From contig JADJWJ010000021.1 of assembly GCA_016716425.1 (NCBI GenBank), positions 62,001 through 126,000 of the forward strand: a stretch of DNA of 64,000 nucleotides, written 5' to 3'. This document shows, one piece after another, positions 16,853-25,823 of this stretch. Each line of letters starts with the position of its first letter. The stretch's first letter is position 1. The stretch is from Betaproteobacteria bacterium (GTDB lineage Bacteria > Pseudomonadota > Gammaproteobacteria > Burkholderiales > Casimicrobiaceae). The position numbers and the translations under genes were made by a program. The notes beneath the pieces were generated by a model. The model was not told the origin of the DNA, made no database searches, and saw nothing but the letters and a program-made list of their open reading frames with translations.

Positions 16853-19804
16853 ATGCCCAGTTCCCCTGTCCACGACCCGCTCGCGCCGCCCGCTCCCGGC
16901 GCGGTGACGGAAACGCGCGTGACGACGTGCTACATGTGCGCGTGCCGCTGCGGCATCCGCGTCCACCTGCGCGACGGGCAGGTCCGCTACATCGACGGCA
17001 ACCCGGACCACCCGCTGAACCAGGGCGTGATCTGCGCCAAGGGCGCGTCGGGGATCATGAAGCAGTACTCGCCGGCGCGGCTCACGAAGCCGCTGCTGCG
17101 CAAGCCCGGCGCCGAGCGCGGGGCGGGGCAGTTCGTCGAGACCACGTGGGACGAGGCGTACCGCCTGCTCGCCGAGCGGCTGGCGAAGATCCGCTCGACC
17201 GACCCGAAGCGCTTCGCACTCTTCACCGGCCGCGACCAGATGCAGGCGCTGACGGGTCTTTTCGCCCGCCAGTTCGGCACGCCGAACTACGCGGCGCACG
17301 GCGGCTTCTGCTCGGTGAACATGGCGGCCGGCATGATCTACACGATCGGCGGCTCGTTCTGGGAGTTCGGCGGGCCGGACCTCGAGCGCGCGAAGCTGTT
17401 CGTGATGATCGGCACCGCGGAGGACCACCACAGCAACCCGCTCAAGATCGCGATCGCGAAGTTCAAGCGCGACGGCGGGCGCTTCATTTCGATCAACCCG
17501 GTGCGCACCGGCTACTCGGCGATCGCCGACGAGTGGCTGCCGATCCGCCCCGGCACCGACGGCGCGCTGCTGCTCGCGCTGATCCACGAGCTGATCGCGC
17601 TCGGCCTCTACGACCGCGACTTCCTCGTCCAGTACACGAACGCGGGTCAGCTCGTAAACATGAACGAGGCGAGCGACGAGTTCGGCATGTTCGTGCGCAC
17701 CGAAGTGCCGAAGGAGGAGGGCTGCTTCGACCCGCAGAACAAGCTGTGGTGGGACCGCACGACCGAAAAGCCGGTCGTCACGCACACGGAAGGCACCGAC
17801 CCGTACCTGCTGGGCGAGTTCCGGCTGTCCGACGGCACGGCGGTCAAGCCGTCGTTCCAGCTGCTGAAGGAGCGGGTGGAGGACTACACGCCGGAGTGGG
17901 CGGCCGGCATCACCGGCATTCCGGCCGAGGCGATCCGCCGGCTCGCGCACGAGATGGGCATCACGGCACGCGACCAGAAGATCGAGCTGCCGATCGCGTG
18001 GACGGACATGTGGGGCCGCGAGCACGACACCGTCACCGGCAATCCGGTCGCGTTCCACGCGATGCGCGGGCTGGCCGCGCACTCGAACGGCTTCCACACG
18101 ATCCGCGCGCTCGCCATCCTGATGACGCTGCTCGGCACGATCGACCGGCCGGGCGGCTTCCGCCACAAGGCGCCGTTCCCGCGGCCGATACCGCCGTGCG
18201 CGAAAACGCCGAACACGCCGCTCGCGGTGAAACCCGATCACCCGCTCGACGGGCTGGCGCTGGGTTGGCCGGCCGAGCCGGACGACCTCTTCGTCGACGA
18301 GGACGGGACGCCGGTGCGCATCGACAAGGCGTTCTCGTGGGAGTACCCGCTGGCCGTGCACGGGATGATGCACAACGTCATCACCAACGCGTGGCGCGGC
18401 GACCCGTACCCGATCGACACGCTGCTGATCTTCATGGCCAACATGGCCTGGAACTCGACGATGAACACGTCCGAGGTCCGGAAGATGCTCAACGACAAGC
18501 GTACGGATGGCGAAAATCGTGGTGAGTACAAGATACCGTTCCTGGTCGTGTGCGACGCGTTCCAGTCGGAGATGACCGCGTTCGCCGACCTGGTGCTCCC
18601 GGACACGACGTACCTCGAACGCCACGACGTGATGTCGATGCTCGACCGGCCGATCTCGGAGTTCGACGGCCCGGTCGACTCGGTGCGCATCCCGGTACTG
18701 CCCCCGACCGGCGAGTGCAAGCCGTTCCAGGAGGTGCTGATCGAGCTTGGCGGGCGGCTCAAGCTGCCGGCGTTCGTGCGGCCCGACGGCACGCGCCGCT
18801 ACCGCGACTACCCGGACTTCGTCGTCAACTACGAAACCGAGCCAGGCTCCGGGATCGGCTTCCTCGCCGGCTGGCGCGGCAAGGGCGGCGAGAAGTTCAT
18901 GCGCGGCGAGCCGAATCCGCGCCAGTGGGAGATGTACGCGCAGAACAACTGCGTCTACCACTACCGGCTGCCGCCGTCGTACCAGTACATGCGCAACTGG
19001 AACCGCGGCTACCTCGAGTGGTCGCAGCGCAACCGCATTCAGCGCTACGCCGAGCCGATCCTGATCCACATCTATTCCGAGGTGCTGCAGAAGTTCCGGC
19101 TGTCGGCGCAGGGCAAGGGCATCTCGCGCAAGCCGCCCGCGCACCTGAAGGCGCGGATCGAGACGTTCTTCGACCCGCTGCCGTTCTACTACGACACGCT
19201 GGAAGCGCAAGCCACCGACCGCGCGAAGTACCCGCTCGCCGCCGTGACGCAGCGGCCGATGGCGATGTACCACTCGTGGGACTCGCAGAACGCGTGGCTG
19301 CGCCAGATCCACACGCACAACCACCTGTACGTGAACCCGAAGGTCGCGCGCGCGGCCGGCATCGACGACGGCGGCTGGATGTGGGTCGAGTCGCCGTGGG
19401 GAAAGGTGCGGTGCCTCGCCAGGTACTCGGAGGCGGTCGAGCCTGGCACCGTGTGGACGTGGAACGCGATCGGCAAGGCGCCCGGCGCGTGGCGGCTCAC
19501 GCCCGACGCGAACGAGTCCGAGCGCGGGTTCCTGCTCAATCACCTGATCTCCGAGGAACTGCCGGGTGCGGGCGGCGCGACGATCTCCAACTCCGATCCG
19601 GTCACCGGGCAGGCCGCGTGGTACGACGTGCGCGTGCGCATCTACCCGGCCGGGGCCGACGAGGAGAAGGCCACCTGGCCGCGGTTCGCCGCAGTGCCCG
19701 CGGCGCCGGGAACGGCCGCCGCGACGCCGAAATGGCAGGCGTTCTTTGCGGGTGTTTCTTCCCTCGCCGCGAAGCGGAGAGGGGCCGGGGGTGAGGAGAA
19801 GTGA
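16853..19804 (+). CDS. soeA: Sulfite dehydrogenase molybdoprotein subunit SoeA
   Basis: SoeA (983 aa) is the molybdopterin-guanine-dinucleotide subunit of the cytoplasm-facing SoeABC complex, which oxidises sulfite directly to sulfate. An N-terminal [4Fe-4S] motif is present (C26-x2-C29-x3-C33, C61), followed by CISM-family regions and a C-terminal MopB-binding domain (SHEWYIA counterpart near YHSWDSQNAW). There is no Tat signal, as expected for SoeA and unlike periplasmic relatives. The last codons run into a CCTCGCCGCGAAGCGGAG repeat-like hairpin. soeB follows. Confidence 0.92.
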   Translation: MPSSPVHDPLAPPAPGAVTETRVTTCYMCACRCGIRVHLRDGQVRYIDGNPDHPLNQGVICAKGASGIMKQYSPARLTKPLLRKPGAERGAGQFVETTWDEAYRLLAERLAKIRSTDPKRFALFTGRDQMQALTGLFARQFGTPNYAAHGGFCSVNMAAGMIYTIGGSFWEFGGPDLERAKLFVMIGTAEDHHSNPLKIAIAKFKRDGGRFISINPVRTGYSAIADEWLPIRPGTDGALLLALIHELIALGLYDRDFLVQYTNAGQLVNMNEASDEFGMFVRTEVPKEEGCFDPQNKLWWDRTTEKPVVTHTEGTDPYLLGEFRLSDGTAVKPSFQLLKERVEDYTPEWAAGITGIPAEAIRRLAHEMGITARDQKIELPIAWTDMWGREHDTVTGNPVAFHAMRGLAAHSNGFHTIRALAILMTLLGTIDRPGGFRHKAPFPRPIPPCAKTPNTPLAVKPDHPLDGLALGWPAEPDDLFVDEDGTPVRIDKAFSWEYPLAVHGMMHNVITNAWRGDPYPIDTLLIFMANMAWNSTMNTSEVRKMLNDKRTDGENRGEYKIPFLVVCDAFQSEMTAFADLVLPDTTYLERHDVMSMLDRPISEFDGPVDSVRIPVLPPTGECKPFQEVLIELGGRLKLPAFVRPDGTRRYRDYPDFVVNYETEPGSGIGFLAGWRGKGGEKFMRGEPNPRQWEMYAQNNCVYHYRLPPSYQYMRNWNRGYLEWSQRNRIQRYAEPILIHIYSEVLQKFRLSAQGKGISRKPPAHLKARIETFFDPLPFYYDTLEAQATDRAKYPLAAVTQRPMAMYHSWDSQNAWLRQIHTHNHLYVNPKVARAAGIDDGGWMWVESPWGKVRCLARYSEAVEPGTVWTWNAIGKAPGAWRLTPDANESERGFLLNHLISEELPGAGGATISNSDPVTGQAAWYDVRVRIYPAGADEEKATWPRFAAVPAAPGTAAATPKWQAFFAGVSSLAAKRRGAGGEEK

Positions 19805-19832
19805 CGCAGCCCGCGGATGGGAAGGTCGCGCG

Positions 19833-20564
19833 ATGACCCAGCTTGCGTTGGTCATCGATCTGAACGTGTGCGTGGGCTGCCACGCGTGCGTGACGAGCTG
19901 CAAGGAGTGGAACACCTCCGGCTCGGCGGGGCCGCTTGCCGACATGCACCCGTACGGCAAGGATCCGACGGGTGCGTTCTTCAACCGCGTGCAGACGTTC
20001 GAGGTCGGCGAGTACCCGAATACGCAGACGGTGCACTTCCCGAAGTCGTGCCTGCACTGCGAGGACCCGCCGTGCGTGCCCGTGTGTCCGACCGGCGCAT
20101 CCTACAAGCGCAAGTCGGACGGCATTGTGCTGGTCGACTACGACAAGTGCATCGGCTGTAAGTACTGCTCGTGGGCGTGCCCGTATGGCGCGCGCGAGGT
20201 CGACCCCGAGCGCCGCGTGATGACCAAGTGCACGCTTTGCGTCGACCGGATCTACGACGAGACGAAGCCCGAATCCGAGCGCAAGCCGGCGTGCGTGATG
20301 GCGTGCCCGACGTCCGCGCGGCTGTTCGGCGACATCCACGACCCGGACTCCATCGTCTCGCAGGCGATCCGCGACAACGCCGGCTACGCGCTGATGCCCG
20401 AGTGGGGGACGCATCCGGCCAACCACTACCTGCCTCGCCGCAGGACGCCGATGCACATCCACGAGGACGAACTCACCCGTTCCGACAACCCGCTCAAGGT
20501 CGACGGCCTGCTGCCGAAGCCGGCCAAGTCCGAGCCGTCGCTCGACGACGTCATGTCCTGGTAG
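19833..20564 (+). CDS. soeB: Sulfite dehydrogenase iron-sulfur subunit SoeB
   Basis: SoeB (243 aa) relays electrons from SoeA to the membrane. Four ferredoxin-type cysteine groups are visible: CVGCHACVTSC, CLHCEDPPCVPVC, CIGCKYCSWAC and CTLCVDRI with CVMAC. The sequence starts directly with ALVIDLNVCVGCH and has no signal peptide. The long C-terminal extension (after about residue 190) is typical of SoeB. The ATG at 19833 is 28 nt after soeA; soeC starts 7 nt after the stop. Confidence 0.93.
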   Translation: MTQLALVIDLNVCVGCHACVTSCKEWNTSGSAGPLADMHPYGKDPTGAFFNRVQTFEVGEYPNTQTVHFPKSCLHCEDPPCVPVCPTGASYKRKSDGIVLVDYDKCIGCKYCSWACPYGAREVDPERRVMTKCTLCVDRIYDETKPESERKPACVMACPTSARLFGDIHDPDSIVSQAIRDNAGYALMPEWGTHPANHYLPRRRTPMHIHEDELTRSDNPLKVDGLLPKPAKSEPSLDDVMSW

Positions 20565-20571
20565 CGCGACG

Positions 20572-21546
20572 ATGCGGCCCGACTTCTCGGTCCTGTTCCT
20601 GACCACGCTGATCGGCGCGGGGCAGGGGCTGTTCCTCGCGCTCTTCACCGTGCAGCTGTACGCGCTCGCCGCCTTGCTGCCCGCGCCCGACGGGCACGCG
20701 TTCTACGCGCACGGCAGCCTGCTGGCGCTGGCGCTGCTCGTCGGCGGGCTGGTGGCGTCGTTCTTCCACCTGGGGCGCCCGGAGCGCGCCTGGCGCTCCG
20801 CGGCAAAGTGGCGCACGTCGTGGCTGTCGCGCGAGGTGATCGTGCTGCCGGCGCTGATGGGCGTGGTGCTCCTGTACGGCGGCGCGCACCTGCTCGGCTG
20901 GAAGCCGACGCTGCTGATACTGCCGTCCGGCCTTGTCCTCGACGCGACGGTCGGGCTCGGCGTCGTCGGCACGCTGCTCGCGTTCGCGCTTTTCCTGTGC
21001 ACCGCGATGATCTACGCGTGCCTGCCGTTCCTGCGCGAGTGGGCAAGTCCCCTCACCGTGGTCAACTACACGCTGCTGGGCGGGGCCTCGGGCTTCACGC
21101 TGGCGGCGGCGTTCGCGGCGTGGGCGGCGCCGGAGGTCACGCATTTCCTCGCGGGTTGGGCGCTCGTGCTCACGCTGCTCGGCCTCGTCTCCCGGAGCGC
21201 ATCGCTGATTCGCAACGCGCGGCTGAAGCCGAAGTCGACGATCCAGACCGCGATCGGCATCAAGCACCCGAACATCGTGCAGAAGGCAGTCGGCTTCCTC
21301 GGCGGCTCGTTCAACACGCGCGAGTTCTGCCACGGGAAGCCGGCCGGAACGCTGCGTTCGGTGAAGTGGGTGTTCCTCGCGGCGGCCTTCGTCGTGCCGC
21401 TGGCGCTGCTGGCGGCAGCAGGCAGTTCGGGACCGGTGCTGGCGCTGGCGTTCGCCGTCCAGTACCTGGGCCTGCTGGCCGAGCGCTGGTTCTTCTTCGC
21501 GCAGGCCAACCACCCGCAGAACCTCTACTACCAGGCCGTCGCGTAG
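20572..21546 (+). CDS. soeC: Sulfite dehydrogenase membrane anchor SoeC
   Basis: SoeC (324 aa) is the DmsC/NrfD-like quinone-reducing anchor of SoeABC. Eight or more hydrophobic spans are visible, for example FSVLFLTTLIGAGQGLFLAL at the N-terminus, and the HLGRPERAWRS loop is characteristic of the family. It completes the soeABC operon. Confidence 0.92.
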   Translation: MRPDFSVLFLTTLIGAGQGLFLALFTVQLYALAALLPAPDGHAFYAHGSLLALALLVGGLVASFFHLGRPERAWRSAAKWRTSWLSREVIVLPALMGVVLLYGGAHLLGWKPTLLILPSGLVLDATVGLGVVGTLLAFALFLCTAMIYACLPFLREWASPLTVVNYTLLGGASGFTLAAAFAAWAAPEVTHFLAGWALVLTLLGLVSRSASLIRNARLKPKSTIQTAIGIKHPNIVQKAVGFLGGSFNTREFCHGKPAGTLRSVKWVFLAAAFVVPLALLAAAGSSGPVLALAFAVQYLGLLAERWFFFAQANHPQNLYYQAVA

Positions 21547-21625
21547 GGCTTGACCCATGTCGCCCCATTGTTCGTTCCGAGGACCGAAGTCATGAGGCTG
21601 GACCGCAACGCGATATGCCATCGGC

Positions 21626-21688
21626 TTAAGGGTCAGACCCTTGGCTTTCGCATGTCGAAACATATGCTTATAGGGGTCTGACCCTTAA
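21626..21688 (+). promoter_or_regulatory. Perfect 15-bp inverted repeat overlapping the sat ribosome-binding site
   Basis: TTAAGGGTCAGACCC at 21626-21640 pairs exactly with GGGTCTGACCCTTAA at 21674-21688, around a 33-nt loop. The right arm runs into the AAGGAGGAGAAA ribosome-binding site of sat. In mRNA the hairpin could occlude initiation, or the palindrome could be a repeat remnant: GTCAGACCCCT also occurs at 16827-16837. Confidence 0.5.
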
Positions 21689-21703
21689 GGAGGAGAAACG
21701 GCC

Positions 21704-22918
21704 ATGTCACTGGTGGATCCCCATGGCGGGCGCGACCTGCGGCCGCTGCTGCTGACCGGCGAGGCGCTCGCCGCCGAAAAGACCAAGGCAGCCACGCTGC
21801 CCAAGCTGACGGTCAGCTCGCGCGAAAAGGGCGACATCGTCATGCTGGGCATCGGCGGCTTCACGCCGCTCGACGGCTTCATGACGCATGCCGACTGGCA
21901 GGGCGTATGCGACGGCATGAAGACGGCGAGCGGGCTCTTCTGGCCGATCCCGATTACGCTGTCGGCCGACACGGCCTTCGTCGACACGATCCGCACCGGA
22001 CGCGAGATCGCGCTGATCGACCCCGACGACGGGCAGCCGCTCGCGACGATGCTCGTCACCGAGAAGTACGCGATCAACAAGGCGCACGAGTGCGCGACGA
22101 TCTTCCGCACCACCGACGCCGAGCACCCGGGCGTGGCCATGGTGATGGCGCAGCCGGACGTGAACCTCGCCGGGCCGATCAAGGTGCTGTCGACCGGCGG
22201 CTTCGCCGAGGCGTACCCGGCGCTGTTCATGACGCCGGGAGAGACGCGCGCGCTGTTCGAGTCGCTGGGCTGGAAGTCGATCGCGGCGTTCCAGACGCGC
22301 AACCCGATGCACCGGTCGCACGAATACCTCGCCAAGACGGCGATCGAAGTCTGCGACGGCCTGCTCGTGCACTCGCTGCTGGGCGCGTTGAAGCCCGGGG
22401 ACATCCCGGCGGCCGTGCGCACGAAGGCGATCGCCGTGCTCGCCGAGCACTACTTCGTCCAGAAGACCGTCGTGCAGGCGGGCTACCCGCTCGACATGCG
22501 CTATGCCGGCCCGCGCGAGGCGCTGCTGCACGCGGTGTTCCGGCAGAACTACGGCTGCTCGCACCTCATCGTCGGCCGCGACCACGCGGGCGTGGGCAAA
22601 TACTACGGGCCGTTCGACGCGCACCACGTGTTCGACCACGTGCCGAAGGGGACGCTGCAGATTCGCCCGCTCAAGATGGACGTCACGTTCTGGTGCTACA
22701 GGTGCGGCGGCATGGCCTCCGGCCGCACGTGCCCGCACGGCGACGACGACCGGCTGCAGGTGTCCGGCACGCAGCTGCGCAAGTGGATGTCCGAGGGGCA
22801 GCCGGTGCCCGCCGAGTTCAGCCGGCCCGAGGTGGTCGCGGTGCTGCGCGAGCACTACGCGGACGTCGATGCAGCGAAGGGCCGCGTGGCCCAGGCTGCG
22901 GGCCCTTCGGCAGGGTGA
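21704..22918 (+). CDS. sat: Dissimilatory ATP sulfurylase
   Basis: Sat (404 aa, homo-oligomeric type) interconverts APS plus pyrophosphate with sulfate plus ATP. In sulfur oxidisers it makes ATP from the APS produced by AprBA. Visible are the nucleotide-binding QTRNPMHRSHE, GRDHAGVGKYYGPFDAHH and the zinc-type CYRCGGM...CPHGDD region near the C-terminus. AAGGAGG stands 10 nt before the ATG. It is unlike the assimilatory CysDN pair at 62-64 kb. Confidence 0.95.
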   Translation: MSLVDPHGGRDLRPLLLTGEALAAEKTKAATLPKLTVSSREKGDIVMLGIGGFTPLDGFMTHADWQGVCDGMKTASGLFWPIPITLSADTAFVDTIRTGREIALIDPDDGQPLATMLVTEKYAINKAHECATIFRTTDAEHPGVAMVMAQPDVNLAGPIKVLSTGGFAEAYPALFMTPGETRALFESLGWKSIAAFQTRNPMHRSHEYLAKTAIEVCDGLLVHSLLGALKPGDIPAAVRTKAIAVLAEHYFVQKTVVQAGYPLDMRYAGPREALLHAVFRQNYGCSHLIVGRDHAGVGKYYGPFDAHHVFDHVPKGTLQIRPLKMDVTFWCYRCGGMASGRTCPHGDDDRLQVSGTQLRKWMSEGQPVPAEFSRPEVVAVLREHYADVDAAKGRVAQAAGPSAG

Positions 22919-22982
22919 CCGGCCGACGCATCGGCATCGTCCCGGCTCGACCGGCCCGCAACCGGCCTCGGCCGCCGAGCGG

Positions 22983-23912
22983 CTAGGAGGCGCGCGCGCT
23001 TGCGGCCGTCGCGATCGGCATCCCGCCGAGGTTCTGCTTCGCGAACTGGACAAAGCCGCTGACCAGTTGCGAGTGGATCCGCTCCTTCGGATAGACGACC
23101 GACATTCTGCGGATGAGGCGCGGCGCGAGCGGAATCTGCACCAGTTGCCCGAGGCGGATCTCGTTGACGACCGTCGCGCGCGACATGATGGCGAACCCCA
23201 GCCCGGTGGCGACGAGCCCCTTCAGCGCCTCCGGGCTGCCGAGTTCCATGACGCGCTGCAGGGCGTCGGGCGCAACGCCGGCCGCCTGCAGGTAGCGATC
23301 GATGACTTCGCGCGTGCCCGACCCCGGTTCGCGGCTGATGTTGGCGTAGTGCGTCAGCGCCTCGGGTGTCGCGGAAGTGAGCTTCGCCAACGGGTGAAAG
23401 GGCGCGCACGTGACCTGCAGCTCGTCCTCGCAGAAGACGTCGGTCGCGAGCAGGGGCAGGTGCGAGTCGCCTTCGATGAAGCCGACGTCGAGGCTGCGCT
23501 CGGCGACGCGACTCTGCACCGATTCCGAGTTGGCGACGAACAGGCGCGGCACGACGGCCGGAAACTGCGCCTTGTAGGCACCCAGCACCCGCGGCAGCAG
23601 GTAATCCGCGATCGTCGTGCTGGCGCCGACCAGCAGCGGCCCCCCGAGCTGCCCGCTCAACTCCTGCAGGCGGCTGTCGAGTTCGGCCGTGACCGCGAGG
23701 ATGCGCTCGACGTACTCCAGCGCCACGTTGCCCGCGGCGGTGAGGGAAATGCGCCCGTGCCCGCGATCGAACAGGCGCGTATTGAAATGCTCCTCGAGCT
23801 GGCGAATCTGCGACGTGACCGCCGGCTGGGTCATGAACAGCGCCTCTGCCGCCTTGGTGAAGGAGAGGTGCTTTGCGACCGCGTGGAACACCTGGAGGCG
23901 GCGATCCGCCAT
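22983..23912 (-). CDS. LysR-family transcriptional regulator
   Basis: A 309-aa LysR regulator: N-terminal winged helix (LQVFHAVAKHLSFTKAAEAL, TQPAVTSQIRQLEE) and a co-inducer-binding domain of the CbbR/CysL type. ATG 23912 (MADRRLQ) is chosen; the frame is open to 23972. It is the last gene of the minus-strand apr-linked series and converges with sat, so it may control one or both. The ligand is unknown. Confidence 0.9.
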   Translation of the reverse strand: MADRRLQVFHAVAKHLSFTKAAEALFMTQPAVTSQIRQLEEHFNTRLFDRGHGRISLTAAGNVALEYVERILAVTAELDSRLQELSGQLGGPLLVGASTTIADYLLPRVLGAYKAQFPAVVPRLFVANSESVQSRVAERSLDVGFIEGDSHLPLLATDVFCEDELQVTCAPFHPLAKLTSATPEALTHYANISREPGSGTREVIDRYLQAAGVAPDALQRVMELGSPEALKGLVATGLGFAIMSRATVVNEIRLGQLVQIPLAPRLIRRMSVVYPKERIHSQLVSGFVQFAKQNLGGMPIATAASARAS

Positions 23913-24261
23913 CGATCCGTCCGGAGAATGCTCGACTGATCCCCATTGAAGCACAAAGCCGGCCCTCCGCAAAGAATCGGCCCGGGCTCGCTCGGGATCC
24001 GTGCAATGGCCGCGAACTCAGTCGGACGTTCGCGTTTTCCCATGACGCATGGGCAGCTTCGCCACCGGTCTTGCCGGCCTCGACGGCGCGCGTCCGCGGG
24101 CACCCGGCCCGCTTCGTTGGTCACGTACCGCTGGCCGCTGACGACGATCGCCTGTGGCGGTGCCGCACAGGAAGCAGGCGTCCACGCTTGCCTGATTCAG
24201 CTGGCGAAGCTGCTCGAGTTCGCGGCGACGATGCTGCGGCCGCGATTGACCCGCCGCGCCG
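23913..24261. other. Spacer without recognisable gene
   Basis: These 349 nt between the LysR gene and the DsrE-like gene, both on the minus strand, contain short open frames but none with a recognisable protein, ribosome-binding site or conserved motif. The LysR promoter probably lies here. No repeat or terminator-like hairpin with a T-run was seen. Confidence 0.4.
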
Positions 24262-24693
24262 TCACCCGCTGATGTACGACCAGCCCTCCTTCTGCCGCTT
24301 GACGATCTCGCCGAGCCCGGCCGGGACGTAGCCGATGTCGGGGAGCATGTCGGCCTTTTCGAGCTTCTGCCGGCGCATCGTGACCTGGCAGGCCTGGACG
24401 TTCGCGCCGCGCTTCACGGCGTCGGCCACGCGGTTGGCCAGCGGCGAGTCGAGCTTCAGGACGCCGATGCCGTGGCCGAGCGCAACGATCTCGATGTCCA
24501 CGTTGTCCTTTCCGTACAGACTCTGCAGGTTCTCGACATAGTTCAGCGCCTGGTTCCACATGCGCGGTTCCGGCGTGCTGACCTGGATGACGATGCGCTC
24601 CTTGGTCCGGGGCGCGGGCGTCTGGGCTCCGGCGAGGCCGGCGGCGGCGAGGCCGAAGATCGCGGCCGCGAGAAGGGCGAGGAAGCGCTTCAT
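24262..24693 (-). CDS. Exported DsrE-fold protein
   Basis: A 143-aa protein with a clear signal peptide (KRFLALLAAAIFGLAAAGLAGAQ) and a DsrE/DsrF-like domain (VIQVSTPEPRMWNQALNYVENL, VDIEIVALGHGIGVL). One cysteine in the domain (NVQACQVTM) lies where DsrE-fold sulfurtransferases carry sulfur. ATG 24693 with AAGGAAA upstream is preferred over an earlier in-frame ATG. It is downstream of the DUF3365 gene in the apr-linked series and could bind periplasmic sulfur; that role is inferred. Confidence 0.85.
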   Translation of the reverse strand: MKRFLALLAAAIFGLAAAGLAGAQTPAPRTKERIVIQVSTPEPRMWNQALNYVENLQSLYGKDNVDIEIVALGHGIGVLKLDSPLANRVADAVKRGANVQACQVTMRRQKLEKADMLPDIGYVPAGLGEIVKRQKEGWSYISG

Positions 24694-24860
24694 CGGTGGG
24701 TTTCCTTGTCGTCGATGGTAAAGGTCCGGCGCGCGTGCGCCGGGCTGCCGCAAAGCTTATACGACGACGGCCGGCAGGCGAGCATCGGCGAGCCGGTGCC
24801 CGTTCGTCGGTTCACGCGTCCGGACGGTCCGGCCGTGCGAGGAGCATGCCCACCGTCCCG

Positions 24861-25421
24861 TCAAACCGGCTTCCTGATCGTCATCGCCCCGCGGATCTGG
24901 CCAGGCGCGTAGCCGGTGCCCTTGTCGTCCGGATACCGCTTGGCCAGCTCGGCCTTCGTCGCGGGCGACAATCGGTCGGCAGGTCCATGGCAGGAAACGC
25001 ACAGCTCCTGGACCGGCAACGCCTTCATGTAGCGGTAGACGTCGCGGCCGTCCTCCTTCACGACCGTGAACTTCTCCAGCGCAGCGGGGGATTCGCCGGC
25101 TGCGGCACGCCGGTCGAATTCCTCGAGGGCGGCGCGCTCCCACGCGTCCGGCACGGCCTTCGGATTGCGATTCTTGAGGCTCACCCGGCGGATGTTCCAG
25201 CCGGTCGCCTCCGATGCGGCCTTCGCCATCTCCGGCGCCTTCACGCTGCAGACGGCGATGGCGCCTTCGGGGCCGCTCTTCTTCAATTCCTCGGTGAGTA
25301 CGGCGACGAGCTTCGGCGGGACGGAGCTCGCGACGTTGCGCGCCTCCCCGACCCAGGCGGGATCGGCGGCAATGGCAGGAAGCGCGGCGGCGAGCAGGGC
25401 TGCCAGCAGGGCGTTGCGCAT
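24861..25421 (-). CDS. Exported DUF3365 (Tll0287-like) haem-binding protein
   Basis: A 186-aa protein with a signal peptide (RNALLAALLAAALPAIAA) and a Tll0287-like sensor-type domain. A single c-type haem motif CVSCH occurs at residues 141-145, after which GTGYAPGQIRGAMTI closes the domain as in the family. The start at 25421 has GGAG 7 nt upstream; the longer frame back to 25745 lacks this. Possible role: periplasmic redox or gas sensor, or electron carrier, linked to the apr genes. Confidence 0.87.
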   Translation of the reverse strand: MRNALLAALLAAALPAIAADPAWVGEARNVASSVPPKLVAVLTEELKKSGPEGAIAVCSVKAPEMAKAASEATGWNIRRVSLKNRNPKAVPDAWERAALEEFDRRAAAGESPAALEKFTVVKEDGRDVYRYMKALPVQELCVSCHGPADRLSPATKAELAKRYPDDKGTGYAPGQIRGAMTIRKPV

Positions 25422-25579
25422 GGTGGTCTCCTTGATCACGGTGGATCGAAATGTTGCGTGCAGGACATGCTGCCCGGAGATTCGGGCGGACTCCGGTGTT
25501 CGGCTGCGGGCGCGGCCGAACGTGTCGATGCGCCCCGCGACGGCCGTAAGGCCGGCGCGTCGAGTCGCGTGCCTCGCCG

Positions 25580-25738
25580 CTAGGGCTTTTTCGGCGTCTG
25601 GTACGGAGCTTCCTTCTGCATCGGCTTCCAGACCGTCTGGTATCCGACGAACCCTTTCTCGTTCGGCGCCATCTGGCGCGTCGTGTAGTAGGGCGTGTGG
25701 CCGTCGGGAACCTTGGCAACGGGTTTTTGCTCGCTCAT
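25580..25738 (-). CDS. Small 52-aa protein of unknown function
   Basis: A short intact gene, too small for most gene finders: MSEQKPVAKVPDG at the N-terminus, then HTPYYTTRQMAPNEKGF, VGYQTVWKPMQKEAPYQ and ending TPKKP. It is hydrophilic, rich in Lys/Pro/Tyr, with no cysteine and no signal peptide. A strong ribosome-binding site AGAGAGGTGA lies just upstream of the ATG. It sits in the same orientation between the isomerase gene and the DUF3365 gene. Function unknown; a small partner of the APS reductase system is possible. Confidence 0.7.
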   Translation of the reverse strand: MSEQKPVAKVPDGHTPYYTTRQMAPNEKGFVGYQTVWKPMQKEAPYQTPKKP

Positions 25739-25823
25739 GGGTCACCTCTCTCGCGGTGCGGTCAGGATTCGAAGTGCAGACAACCAGGGCCGGGTCCGAT
25801 GCGACGCGATTCGCCGGCGCGGC

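Noticed and set aside
16835..19984. 1049-codon open frame on the minus strand opposite soeA
   Set aside because: Same reasoning: composition is that of a shadow frame and the plus strand encodes a full molybdoprotein.
23831..24124. 97-codon minus-strand frame upstream of the LysR gene
   Set aside because: Overlaps the LysR start, lacks a ribosome-binding site and shows no recognisable sequence.
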